The notes beneath the pieces were generated by a model, which saw only the letters and a list, made by a program, of their open reading frames with translations, searched no databases and had not been told where the DNA came from. Position numbers and translations under genes: made by a program. Positions 43,143-50,763 of a stretch of 50,763 nucleotides of DNA are shown here, piece by piece. The stretch's first letter is position 1, and each line of letters opens with the position of its first letter. Origin of the DNA: Planctomycetota bacterium (lineage in GTDB: Bacteria > Planctomycetota > Planctomycetia > Pirellulales > Pirellulaceae); contig JAFLCP010000047.1 of the NCBI GenBank assembly GCA_017303505.1, positions 1 through 50,763 of the forward strand. The letters run 5' to 3'.

Positions 43143-44660
43143 ATGAATTACTTATCTCCTAGTGTGATGGAATCGCGGCAGATCATTCAGGGAAAAGAAA
43201 TCGCTGGCGACGGAGCTTTAGGGTTCAGTGTCGATCCAGTTGATGAGTCGCTTTTATGGTGGGGCAATTATGCCTCGCATGCCCAAGTGGATGCGGCATT
43301 TGTCAGCGCTAGGCAGGGATTCAAAACTTGGTCGCAAGTCTCTTTATCTGGTCGCATGGAAGTGGCTCGCAATTATGCCAAGCTATTGAAAGAGCACTGC
43401 GATGCGTTGGCTGTATTGATTTCGGCTGAGATGGGTAAACCCGTTTGGGAGGCAATCACAGAAGTAAATACGGCCATTGCCAAAGTTGAAGTTTCGATAC
43501 AATCGCTCGAAAGTCGACGTTGGACAACTAAGGATCGAGTCGATGGACAAAACGCTGTCACACGTTATAAGCCATTGGGTGTCCTATTGGTTTTGGGACC
43601 CTATAACTTTCCCTTGCATCTTCCCGGCAGTCACATTGTTCCTGCGTTATTGGCTGGAAACTCGATTGTATTCAAGCCAAGTGAACAGACGCCTGCCGTC
43701 GGGCAATATCTAGCTCGCTTGTGGCAAATGGCTGGCTTGCCTGCTGGAGTATTTAATCTGATTCATGGTCGAGGTGATGTGGCCGCGTACGCTGTAACGC
43801 AGCCCGAACTCAATGGAGTGCTGTTCACAGGAAGCTATCGAACCGGCGCGGCCATTCATCGAAGTCTTGCCGGCCAGCCAGAGAAACTCGTCGCTTTGGA
43901 AATGGGGGGCATCAATCCCTTGGTTGTATTGCCCGTGCCTGAGTCAGAAATCGGAGCGATCGTCTATGCGATCGTGCAATCGGCTTTTATTACGTCCGGT
44001 CAGAGATGCAGTTGTGCTCGGCGTTTGATACTCCCACACAGCGATTTTGGAATTGACTTGATGGGACGATTGATAAAAGCAACACAGGCGGTCACGGTCG
44101 GTTTGCCGCAAAGCGACTCGCAACCCTTTTTAGGAAGCGTGGTTCATCGAGCAGCTGCCACTCAGCTTATGGCCACGCAAAACGCATGGTGTGAAGCAGG
44201 TGCAAAATCGATGGTCAGGATGGAACCCCTCGAAGGCTATCCAACGATTCTAAAACCAGGCTTGATTGATGTTACCGGCTGTCAGTTGCCCGATGAGGAA
44301 TGGTTTGGGCCACTGGCGCGAATCGAGTGGGCATACGATTTGGATGATGCCATTAGGTTGGCGAATTCGACGGCGTACGGATTGGCGGCCAGCTTACTCG
44401 GCGGATCAGAAGATGATTTTGAAACATTTGTGGCAGGCGTAAACGCGGGTGTCGTGAACTGGAATCGTCAGACAACCGGTGCCAGTGGCAAGCTTCCTTT
44501 CGGTGGAGTTGGCAAGAGTGGAAATCATAGGCCAAGCGCCTTTTTTGCAGCGGACTATGTTTCGTATCCTGTCGCTTCTTTGGAAGGAGCGAGCTTGAGT
44601 CTACCGAGCGCTGCGGCAACAGGTTTACAGGAGGTATTTCGAATATGCTCCGAGAAGTAA
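43143..44660 (+). CDS. astD: Succinylglutamate semialdehyde dehydrogenase
   Basis: 505 residues from ATG 43143 (GGAG seven bases upstream). An ALDH-superfamily enzyme: GPYNFPLHLPGSHIVPALLA and NSIVFKPSEQTPAVG, FTGSYRTGAAIHRSLAG, the Glu in LVALEMGGINPLVV, the catalytic Cys in TSGQRCSCARRL, and NRQTTGASGKLPFGGVGKSG at the end. It oxidises N-succinylglutamate semialdehyde with NAD, the fourth step of AST. The AstD-type NFPLHLPGSHIVPAL signature and gene order support the name. Its 3' end overlaps astB by 16 bases. Confidence 0.93.
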   Translation: MNYLSPSVMESRQIIQGKEIAGDGALGFSVDPVDESLLWWGNYASHAQVDAAFVSARQGFKTWSQVSLSGRMEVARNYAKLLKEHCDALAVLISAEMGKPVWEAITEVNTAIAKVEVSIQSLESRRWTTKDRVDGQNAVTRYKPLGVLLVLGPYNFPLHLPGSHIVPALLAGNSIVFKPSEQTPAVGQYLARLWQMAGLPAGVFNLIHGRGDVAAYAVTQPELNGVLFTGSYRTGAAIHRSLAGQPEKLVALEMGGINPLVVLPVPESEIGAIVYAIVQSAFITSGQRCSCARRLILPHSDFGIDLMGRLIKATQAVTVGLPQSDSQPFLGSVVHRAAATQLMATQNAWCEAGAKSMVRMEPLEGYPTILKPGLIDVTGCQLPDEEWFGPLARIEWAYDLDDAIRLANSTAYGLAASLLGGSEDDFETFVAGVNAGVVNWNRQTTGASGKLPFGGVGKSGNHRPSAFFAADYVSYPVASLEGASLSLPSAAATGLQEVFRICSEK

Positions 44661-46012
44661 ATTTTGATGGGATCATTGGCCCCACACATCACTTCGGTGG
44701 ACTAGGGGTTGGCAATGTGGCATCGCAATCGAATCGGGCGCGAGTCTCACGCCCACGCGACGCAGCGTTGGAAGGCTTGAACAAGGCATGGTTGATCGCG
44801 CAGTTGGGCATACCGCAAGTACTGTTGCCCCCATTAATGCGGCCGGATCGAGACTTTCTCAGTTCGCTTGGATACAAGGGAAATCTGTCGTCGCAATTGA
44901 AGGAAGCCTACGAAACAGAACCACAGATTCTTTCCGCTGCGATGAGCGCTAGCGCGATGTGGACCGCAAATGCGGCGACTGTTTCTCCAACAACCGATAC
45001 GGCAGATGGACGGTTGCATATTACGCCAGCTAACTTAATCAGTTCATTGCATCGAGCGCAAGAAGCTCGAGAACGAACGGAGATGTTCAGAAATCTGTGG
45101 CACAGTAGCGATGATGTGGTCGTCCATGATCCACTCCCTTCTGTTTTGCAGATGCGAGATGAGGGAGCAGCGAACCATCTGCGATTGTGCGACTCGACGG
45201 GTGAACGCGGAATTGAGATCTTTGTATCTGGCGATAGCGAGTCAGGAGAGTTCCACACACAACGCTTTGCGATTCGGCAAACGTGGGCAACGGGAAAGGC
45301 GATTCGACGCTTACATAAACTCGATCCGCAACGTTGTTTTCAATTGCAACAATCCGCACAAGCTATCGACACAGGAGTTTTTCACAACGATGTGATATCC
45401 ACGGCCCATGAGCATTTGTGGTTTATGCATGAGGTCGCTTTTACCGAAGATGACACAAATTTTGCTGAAATTGAAAGAGTGTTTGAGAATCGGACCGCGA
45501 CTCGGATGAAGAGGATTGTGATCCATTCGAGCGAACTTTCGCTGCTAGCAGCTGTGAAGACATATTTGTTCAACAGCCAGATCGTAACTTTGCCTAAAGA
45601 GGATCCTCGAGAGCCGTCGCGATTTCATTGGATTGCCCCACAGCAATGCGAAGCGAATCCGGACTCTCGAGCTCTTTTGGAGCGTTGGTGTCGAGATTCA
45701 GAGTTATCGCTTGAAAAACTCCACTATGTTTCGCTGCAGGAGAGTATGTCCAACGGGGGCGGGCCTGCCTGTTTACGCTTGAGAATACCGCTAAATAGGC
45801 AACAAATGTCGTCACTTCCGCCGGGGTTATTTCTCGACGCCGAACAGTACCACCGGGTACATGACTGGATCGTAAAATGGTATCCTGAGCACCTTGCTTT
45901 GTCGGATCTCACGGACGTAATGTTGGTTGAGCATTTGCAGCAAGCCGTTTTGGCCTACCCTTATCGATCCTATTTCGTAAGACCCGCTCGTGATGAGTTC
46001 CACACCATCTAG
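44645..46012 (+). CDS. astB: N-succinylarginine dihydrolase
   Basis: 455 residues, an AstB of usual size, from ATG 44645 inside the end of astD. The N-terminus REVNFDGIIGPTHHFGGLGV is the family mark; the catalytic parts of the guanidine-modifying fold are VFHNDVISTAHEHLWFMHE (with the His) and SNGGGPACLRLRIP (the Cys). It splits N-succinylarginine into succinylornithine, CO2 and two ammonia. The pathway order in the operon is scrambled (E-like, C-like, A, D, B), as is common. The 3' end overlaps the next transporter gene by 20 bases, so they are translated together. Confidence 0.94.
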   Translation: MLREVNFDGIIGPTHHFGGLGVGNVASQSNRARVSRPRDAALEGLNKAWLIAQLGIPQVLLPPLMRPDRDFLSSLGYKGNLSSQLKEAYETEPQILSAAMSASAMWTANAATVSPTTDTADGRLHITPANLISSLHRAQEARERTEMFRNLWHSSDDVVVHDPLPSVLQMRDEGAANHLRLCDSTGERGIEIFVSGDSESGEFHTQRFAIRQTWATGKAIRRLHKLDPQRCFQLQQSAQAIDTGVFHNDVISTAHEHLWFMHEVAFTEDDTNFAEIERVFENRTATRMKRIVIHSSELSLLAAVKTYLFNSQIVTLPKEDPREPSRFHWIAPQQCEANPDSRALLERWCRDSELSLEKLHYVSLQESMSNGGGPACLRLRIPLNRQQMSSLPPGLFLDAEQYHRVHDWIVKWYPEHLALSDLTDVMLVEHLQQAVLAYPYRSYFVRPARDEFHTI

Positions 46013-47417
46013 TTCTTCTGAATCGAAAACTGAATCAGCACCTACTGAAGCTGTGGCCAAGCGAGGTTGGCATGAAGATTATGCCGCCATCTTGATTGGT
46101 GCGATGTTGGTCATTCTCTCATTGATAGTTACCTGGACAGGTCGTCCTAGTGAAGAGCCAGGTAACAGAAAAATGCACTCGAAGGGTTGGCCGAATGCTC
46201 TGTCGAAAACCATCGATAAACCGCAAGCCTGGAACTCAAATCCCATAGAGGGCTTGACCAATGCGAAGTCGAAAAAGAATGTTGGCGTGCCCATTGTCCT
46301 GGGCATGGTTTGGATTGTGGCCATAGGAGCCTTGGGTTCTTTGCTTATGGGGCGAGAACCGCTTCATTTTCTAGTGGGTGGTGTTTTTCTAGTTTGCCTA
46401 ACCTGTATCGCCTACTTTTTAGCTGCGCAGAAGTTTGTCGAGAGTTACAACTTAGAGTACCCGTTGTGGGCACTGATGGTCGGTTTGATCATTGGAAACA
46501 CAGTGGGAGAAATGAAATGGCTCAAGCCCGCTTTGATCGGTGAGTTCTTCATCAAGACAGGCTTGGTGATATTCGGTGCCGAAGTGCTCTTCAGTCGATT
46601 GTTGGAGCTAGGTCTGCCAGGCTTGTTGACCGCATGGGTTGTGACTCCGATTGTTTTGATCGCAACTTACCTGTTTGGTGTTTATGTGCTCCGAATTCCA
46701 TCGCGGTCATTATGTATGACCATATCAGCGGACATGTCTGTGTGTGGTGTGTCAGCAGCGATTGCGACAGCCGGGGCGTGTAAGGCCAAGAAAGAAGAGT
46801 TGTCATTGGCGATCGGTTTATCTCTCTTCTTTACGGTGATCATGATGGTGGTGATGCCACCGTTTATTGAATGGATTCAACTTGATCAAGTGGTTGGCGG
46901 AGCTTGGATTGGCGGAACGATTGATGCTACTGGGGCCGTTGTGGCTGCTGGTGAATCGCTGGGCAAAGAGGCTGGCGAAGTGGCTGCTACCGTGAAAATG
47001 ATCCAGAACTCGATGATTGGACTGATTGCTTTTGGTGTCGCCGTCTATTGGGCCGGCTGGGTTGAGAAGTCGGACAAGAAAGCGGAAGTATCGTTGGGCT
47101 ATGAGGTGTGGCGGCGTTTTCCCAAGTTCATCATTGGATTTTTCTGCGCGTCAGTGCTTTGCTCATTCATCTTCACGATGGGCGGAGAAGAGTCATTGCT
47201 AGTCGACGGTTCCAATAAGGGCTTTATTGGGCCATTGCGAGGTTGGTTGTTCTGTATTGGCTTTATTTGTATGGGAATTCAAACCAACTTCCGTCAATTA
47301 GCGCCAATGTTGGTGAGTGGACGTCCGGTGGTGATGTATGTTTTGGGGCAAGCTCTCAATCTGATTCTGACGCTTACTGTGGCGAGTTTAACTTTTGGAT
47401 GGTTATTCAAAAAATGA
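45993..47417 (+). CDS. YeiH/UPF0324 family membrane transporter
   Basis: 474 residues from ATG 45993 (a GTG lies one codon before). A Ser/Thr-rich N-terminus and a first membrane segment (LIGAMLVILSLIVTW) are followed by a ~60-residue loop not usual in YeiH, then about ten segments. The family marks are LIIGNTVG, GEFFIKTGLVIFGAEVLFSR, ADMSVCGVSAAIATAGACKA, GAWIGGTIDATGAVVAAGES and KMIQNSMIGLIAF. YeiH-type proteins are called putative sulfate exporters, without firm proof. It overlaps astB by 20 bases, so its expression goes with arginine catabolism; export of succinate-linked or other organic anions would be a guess. Confidence 0.82.
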   Translation: MSSTPSSSSESKTESAPTEAVAKRGWHEDYAAILIGAMLVILSLIVTWTGRPSEEPGNRKMHSKGWPNALSKTIDKPQAWNSNPIEGLTNAKSKKNVGVPIVLGMVWIVAIGALGSLLMGREPLHFLVGGVFLVCLTCIAYFLAAQKFVESYNLEYPLWALMVGLIIGNTVGEMKWLKPALIGEFFIKTGLVIFGAEVLFSRLLELGLPGLLTAWVVTPIVLIATYLFGVYVLRIPSRSLCMTISADMSVCGVSAAIATAGACKAKKEELSLAIGLSLFFTVIMMVVMPPFIEWIQLDQVVGGAWIGGTIDATGAVVAAGESLGKEAGEVAATVKMIQNSMIGLIAFGVAVYWAGWVEKSDKKAEVSLGYEVWRRFPKFIIGFFCASVLCSFIFTMGGEESLLVDGSNKGFIGPLRGWLFCIGFICMGIQTNFRQLAPMLVSGRPVVMYVLGQALNLILTLTVASLTFGWLFKK

Positions 47418-47647
47418 TTCGCAGTAAGTTGGCAGAGAACGGTTGGTTTCGGTTAGCTCTATGTGCTTCGATAGTGGCTGTGGTATGGCTTATTGTGCTG
47501 CCGCGATTGAGTTCGATTGACATCGTTGCAAAGCACATAGAGCACCTAGAGGAGCGTGAAGTGCATGCTGGTGCGATGTATTACACCGATCTCGAGAAGC
47601 TCCCCACTCGTCCCTCCTGGATCGAAGACGAAATTGTTCTGTGGTAG
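47414..47647 (+). CDS. 77-residue single-span membrane protein
   Basis: It starts at ATG 47414, overlapping the transporter stop (ATGA), so it is translationally coupled. One membrane helix (LALCASIVAVVWLIVLP) is followed by a short outer or inner domain (HIEHLEEREVHAGAMYYTDL) and ends RPSWIEDEIVLW. It is too small for a fold name and may be a partner subunit of the YeiH-like protein. Its stop codon TAG is the tip of the palindromic element that begins at 47644. Confidence 0.6.
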   Translation: MIRSKLAENGWFRLALCASIVAVVWLIVLPRLSSIDIVAKHIEHLEEREVHAGAMYYTDLEKLPTRPSWIEDEIVLW

Positions 47648-47917
47648 GGTGTGTGATGCAATTTCTCTTATCACATCTCGCGATCTGAAATTACATGCGA
47701 TTATGGACGCGTTCGTATGGCCCAAAACCCAATTGCGTAACACACCGTGCGTTGGACGTGTCGTCGGTTGAGTCGTGTTTGGCGCGCGCGCCCACCGCAA
47801 CGTCCAACTCGCGGTGCGTTGCGCGAATCCGATGATTGGCTTGTGTAACGCGTCCATAACACGGGGCCAAACAACCAGTGGAGCTTGCTTGAGTTGGATT
47901 CGCTTAACACATCCTAC
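47644..47917. repeat. 274-bp composite palindromic element with GTAGGGTGTG ends
   Basis: The ends GTAGGGTGTGTGA (47644-47656) and TAACACATCCTAC (47905-47917) are inverted, 11 of 13 matching. Inside are further inverted pairs: GGTGTGTGATGCAATT with AATTGCGTAACACACC, TTATGGACGCGTT (47701-47713) with its perfect complement at 47847-47859, and CACCGTGCGTTGGACGT with ACGTCCAACTCGCGGTG. The stop codons of both flanking convergent genes (47645-47647 and 47916-47914) lie in the tips. There is no coding potential. Confidence 0.75.
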
Positions 47918-48852
47918 TTGAAAAGTGAAGTGCTAAAGTAACGTTCGGCGCGATCGCAGAGCAACGTTACCACCACGGAGTTGGGGCCAAGTTCTTGGGC
48001 GAGTTTTAGAGCAGCCGATACGTTGGCTCCCGACGATGTGCCGACCAAGAAGCCAAACTCTTTTTGGAGACGTTTGGTCATTGCCATCGCTTCGGAACTG
48101 GAGACTTTGATGCCGCCATCGAGTGGCGCACCTTGCAGTAACTTTGGAATGAAACCGTCCGCGACACCTTCGATGCAGTGACAGCATGGCATCTCGCCGG
48201 CTAGCAATGCCGCTTCGGCTGGTTCCATTGCCATGATTCGGGCGTTGGGATAATGGTTTTTAATAGCAGTTCCTACGCCTGCTAAAGTTCCACCTGTGCC
48301 GTAGCCGGTGACAAATCCGTCAATCGCTGTTGGGATTTGCTGAATGATTTCTTGGCCGGTGGTGTGCAAATGATCTTCGACGTTGAGTGTATTTTCAAAT
48401 TGCTTGGGCAAAAAGTAACGCGAGTCTTTAGCTGCCATTTCCTGCGACATGTTGATACCGGTTTGGTAACGACCTTCGCTCTCAAACAGAATGAGTTCAG
48501 CACCTAGTTGGCGAATCAACATCCGTCGCTCTTGGCTGGCCCCTTCACTCATCAAGATGGTAACGCGATAACCCATCGCTGTTCCCAGCATGGAGAGAGC
48601 GATTCCCGTATTGCCGCTGGTGCATTCCAGAATGATCGAGTCATCTTGCAGCAGGCCACGGCTTTCCGCGTCGACCAAAACGGTCTTCGCTAAGCGATCC
48701 TTGATACTTCCGCTTGGATTTAGGAACTCGCATTTGGCATAGACGGTGATCCCTTCCTTTTCGAAGTGAAGCGGTATCATCCGGGTATTGCCGATCAACG
48801 ACAGGATCGCTGCCGCGCGTTTTCGTTTGGGTGCGTATTCTGTTGGGCTCAC
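47914..48852 (-). CDS. Cysteine synthase / PLP beta-family lyase
   Basis: 312 residues from GTG 48852, overlapping the kbl stop (GTGA). PLP fold-type II: Lys51 in [12 protein letters not shown], the phosphate-binding [11 protein letters not shown] and [13 protein letters not shown], and [12 protein letters not shown] near the end. This is the CysK/CBS family, which replaces the beta group of O-acetylserine (or serine) with sulfide or homocysteine. It is co-transcribed with tdh and kbl, so it may use serine made from threonine-derived glycine (inference). It could also be a cystathionine beta-synthase without CBS domains. Its stop codon TAG is part of the repeat tip. Confidence 0.85.
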   Translation of the reverse strand: MSPTEYAPKRKRAAAILSLIGNTRMIPLHFEKEGITVYAKCEFLNPSGSIKDRLAKTVLVDAESRGLLQDDSIILECTSGNTGIALSMLGTAMGYRVTILMSEGASQERRMLIRQLGAELILFESEGRYQTGINMSQEMAAKDSRYFLPKQFENTLNVEDHLHTTGQEIIQQIPTAIDGFVTGYGTGGTLAGVGTAIKNHYPNARIMAMEPAEAALLAGEMPCCHCIEGVADGFIPKLLQGAPLDGGIKVSSSEAMAMTKRLQKEFGFLVGTSSGANVSAALKLAQELGPNSVVVTLLCDRAERYFSTSLFK

Positions 48853-50033
48853 AGTCCTAATTCCTTCTTCACTTCAGTGAATGCATCGATAGCGAATTTT
48901 AGATCTTCAACGGAGTGGGCTGCCGAGATTTGCGTTCGAATACGAGCTTTGCCCTGAGGAACAACCGGGTAGGAAAATCCAATCACATACACACCTCGAG
49001 CGAGCATCGCTTCGGCCACTTGGCCTGCAAGCTTCGCATCGCCCAACATGATGGGGGCAATTGGATGAACGCCGGGGAGGATATTGAAACCACGAGCCGT
49101 CATTTGCTCGCGAAAATAACGAGTATTGTTTTCGAGTTTGTCACGCAGTTCGGTTGACTCGCTCAGCAGTTGCAGCGCTCGCAGCGAGGCTCCTGCGATG
49201 CTTGGCGCTAAAGTGTTCGAGAAGAGATAAGGGCGTGAGCGTTGACGCAATAAATCGATAATCTCTTTGCGACCGCTGGTGTATCCACCCGAAGCTCCGC
49301 CAAGAGCTTTGCCTAAGGTTCCAGTGATGACATCGATACGGTCCATGACGCCGTGCAGTTCGTGGGTGCCACGCCCTGTCTTGCCGGTGAAGCCCACAGC
49401 GTGCGAATCATCTACCATTACCAGAGCTTTGTATTTGTCTGCCAATTCGCAGATCGCTGGCAAGTTGGCGATGTAACCATCCATTGAGAATACGCCGTCG
49501 GTCGCAATCATACGATAACGAGCGTTGGCTGATTCCTTTAGCTTCTCTTCCAAATCTTGCATGTCATTGTTGCGATAGCGGAAACGCTGCGCTTTGCAAA
49601 GTCGAATACCATCGATGATGCTTGCGTGATTCAATTCATCGGAGATAATCGCATCCTCTGGTCCCAGTAGTGTTTCGAAAAGACCGCCGTTGGCATCGAA
49701 GCACGAACTATAAAGGATGGTATCTTCGGTTCCCAAGAATTTTGAGATCGCATTCTCTAGTTGCTTGTGAATCCCTTGAGTGCCGCAGATAAAGCGAACG
49801 CTTGCCATACCATATCCCCAACGATCCAAGGCTTCATGGGCGGCCTTGATGATCTCTGGGTGTTCGGCCAAGCCGAGATAATTGTTGGCACACATATTGA
49901 GAACTTCGCGACCACCGGTGACGCGAATGTGCGCGTCTTGCGGAGTGTCGATAATGCGTTCGCTTTTGAAGGTGCCTGCGTCACGAATTTGTTGCAATGT
50001 TCGATTGAGTTGTTCGGTATAGGTTCCCATCAT
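48849..50033 (-). CDS. kbl: 2-amino-3-ketobutyrate CoA ligase (glycine C-acetyltransferase)
   Basis: 394 residues, exact family length. Landmarks: [96 protein letters not shown] and the PLP Lys in [13 protein letters not shown]. It splits 2-amino-3-ketobutyrate with CoA into glycine and acetyl-CoA. It lies 93 bases behind tdh on the same strand, forming the usual tdh-kbl pair, and is coupled to the cysteine-synthase-like gene by a four-base overlap. Confidence 0.96.
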   Translation of the reverse strand: MMGTYTEQLNRTLQQIRDAGTFKSERIIDTPQDAHIRVTGGREVLNMCANNYLGLAEHPEIIKAAHEALDRWGYGMASVRFICGTQGIHKQLENAISKFLGTEDTILYSSCFDANGGLFETLLGPEDAIISDELNHASIIDGIRLCKAQRFRYRNNDMQDLEEKLKESANARYRMIATDGVFSMDGYIANLPAICELADKYKALVMVDDSHAVGFTGKTGRGTHELHGVMDRIDVITGTLGKALGGASGGYTSGRKEIIDLLRQRSRPYLFSNTLAPSIAGASLRALQLLSESTELRDKLENNTRYFREQMTARGFNILPGVHPIAPIMLGDAKLAGQVAEAMLARGVYVIGFSYPVVPQGKARIRTQISAAHSVEDLKFAIDAFTEVKKELGL

Positions 50034-50126
50034 AAACGGGGCGTCCTTGAATTGGTTAGGTTTGCCTGAACTGTTTGGTTAAGAAGTGAAGAGGCGATAT
50101 TGCGCGTCCGACGATCAAGACTTGGA

Positions 50127-50763
50127 CTAAGATTGCCAATTCAGAATAACTTTGCCAGATTCGCCCGATTTCATCGCAGCGAACCCTTTTTCAAACTCGG
50201 TGTAATGGAAACGGTGAGTAATGACCGGTTCGATATTCAGTCCGCTTTCGAGCATAACCGACATCTTGTACCACGTTTCGTACATCTCACGGCCATAGAT
50301 GCCTTTGATGGTGAGCATGTTGAAAACGACAATGTTCCAATCGATGGCGATGGGTTCGGTAGGAATACCCAACATAGCGACCTTGCCACCGTGGCACATA
50401 TTGTCGAGCATGTCGCGGAATGCTTGTGGATTGCCTGACATTTCCAAACCGACATCAAAACCTTCGCGCATATCGAGCTGCTTTTGCACGTCAGCCAAAG
50501 ACTGCGAGCGTGGATCGACCGCGAGGGTGGCTCCCATTTTTCGAGCTAGCTCAAGTCGGTAAGGATTGACATCCGTAATGACCACATGTCGCGCACCGGC
50601 ATGGCGAGCGATGGCGGCCGCCATGATACCGATGGGGCCTGCGCCAGTGATCAATACATCTTCGCCCAAGAGATCGAACGATAAGGCGGTGTGTACGGCA
50701 TTGCCGAAAGGATCGAAGATCGATGCTACATCGCGATTGATGTCGGGCTTGTGATGCCAAACG
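50127..50763 (-). CDS. tdh: L-threonine 3-dehydrogenase (5' end beyond window)
   Basis: The last 212 codons are present; the frame is open to the window edge, where it reads [20 protein letters not shown] after a [10 protein letters not shown] stretch. The medium-chain zinc dehydrogenase pattern follows: [20 protein letters not shown] (NAD fold), [31 protein letters not shown] and [17 protein letters not shown], the last a Tdh signature. It oxidises threonine to 2-amino-3-ketobutyrate, which kbl uses at once. The zinc ligands lie in the missing N-terminal half. Confidence 0.94.
   Translation of the reverse strand, partial: VWHHKPDINRDVASIFDPFGNAVHTALSFDLLGEDVLITGAGPIGIMAAAIARHAGARHVVITDVNPYRLELARKMGATLAVDPRSQSLADVQKQLDMREGFDVGLEMSGNPQAFRDMLDNMCHGGKVAMLGIPTEPIAIDWNIVVFNMLTIKGIYGREMYETWYKMSVMLESGLNIEPVITHRFHYTEFEKGFAAMKSGESGKVILNWQS

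Overview
The window reads as a chromosomal segment of a member of the Planctomycetota, probably of the Pirellulales (inference). The reasons are a methenyl-tetrahydromethanopterin cyclohydrolase (mch) in an otherwise bacterial background, an OleC-type ligase, a membrane-anchored Hanks-type pseudokinase with a helical-repeat tail, stand-alone rpsD, many secreted or membrane proteins without close named families, frequent lack of clear Shine-Dalgarno sites, and intergenic palindromic repeats. Nothing looks like a phage, plasmid, CRISPR or tRNA locus. Almost all the DNA is housekeeping and catabolic genes in short operons.

Region by region. 1-1135: a DUF4432 aldose-epimerase-like gene, cut by the window edge. 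1140-2050: repeat-rich spacer with a small non-autonomous insertion element (MITE) that has perfect ends and a target duplication. 2.0-7.2 kb: a sugar or polyol operon (cupin phosphomannose-isomerase-like protein, TIM-barrel isomerase, Gfo/Idh/MocA dehydrogenase, AcpH-like protein, tagatose/psicose 3-epimerase) closed by a long stem-loop. 7.9-12.6 kb: an ABC exporter operon whose first permease is fused to an M1-type metallopeptidase domain. 12.9-14.8 kb (minus): a DtxR/MntR-like regulator with a CefD-like PLP enzyme. 15.0-19.4 kb: mch, an ATP-grasp ligase, OleC and a short-chain dehydrogenase in tight order. 19.6-21.9 kb: a hypothetical gene, then a DUF1499 gene head to head with rarA. 21.9-22.6 kb: large repeats. 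22.6-28.5 kb: a small membrane protein, a CoA-disulfide/persulfide reductase with rhodanese domain and its ArsR regulator, panB, a secreted protein, a hypothetical and a universal stress protein. 28.8-32.3 kb: a DHDPS-family aldolase, rpsD and lpd. 32.5-37.3 kb: a secreted metallopeptidase, a GT-C-like membrane protein and the pseudokinase. 37.5-47.6 kb: a P1B metal ATPase head to head with an arginine succinyltransferase (AST) operon (M20 hydrolase, class III aminotransferase, astA, astD, astB) that runs into a YeiH-type transporter and a 77-residue membrane protein. 47.9-50.8 kb (minus): tdh, kbl and a cysteine-synthase-like gene, the threonine-to-glycine route.

The most unusual observations are: a variant AST pathway in which an M20 hydrolase seems to stand in for AstE; the mch/ATP-grasp/oleC/SDR group without oleA, oleB or oleD; a permease-peptidase fusion; a protein kinase that has lost every catalytic residue; two divergent gene pairs whose start codons abut or overlap; and a family of palindromic elements (GTAGGGTGTG ends) whose tips supply the TAG stop codons of three genes. 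All functions are assigned from sequence motifs and neighbours by eye; no database search was run.
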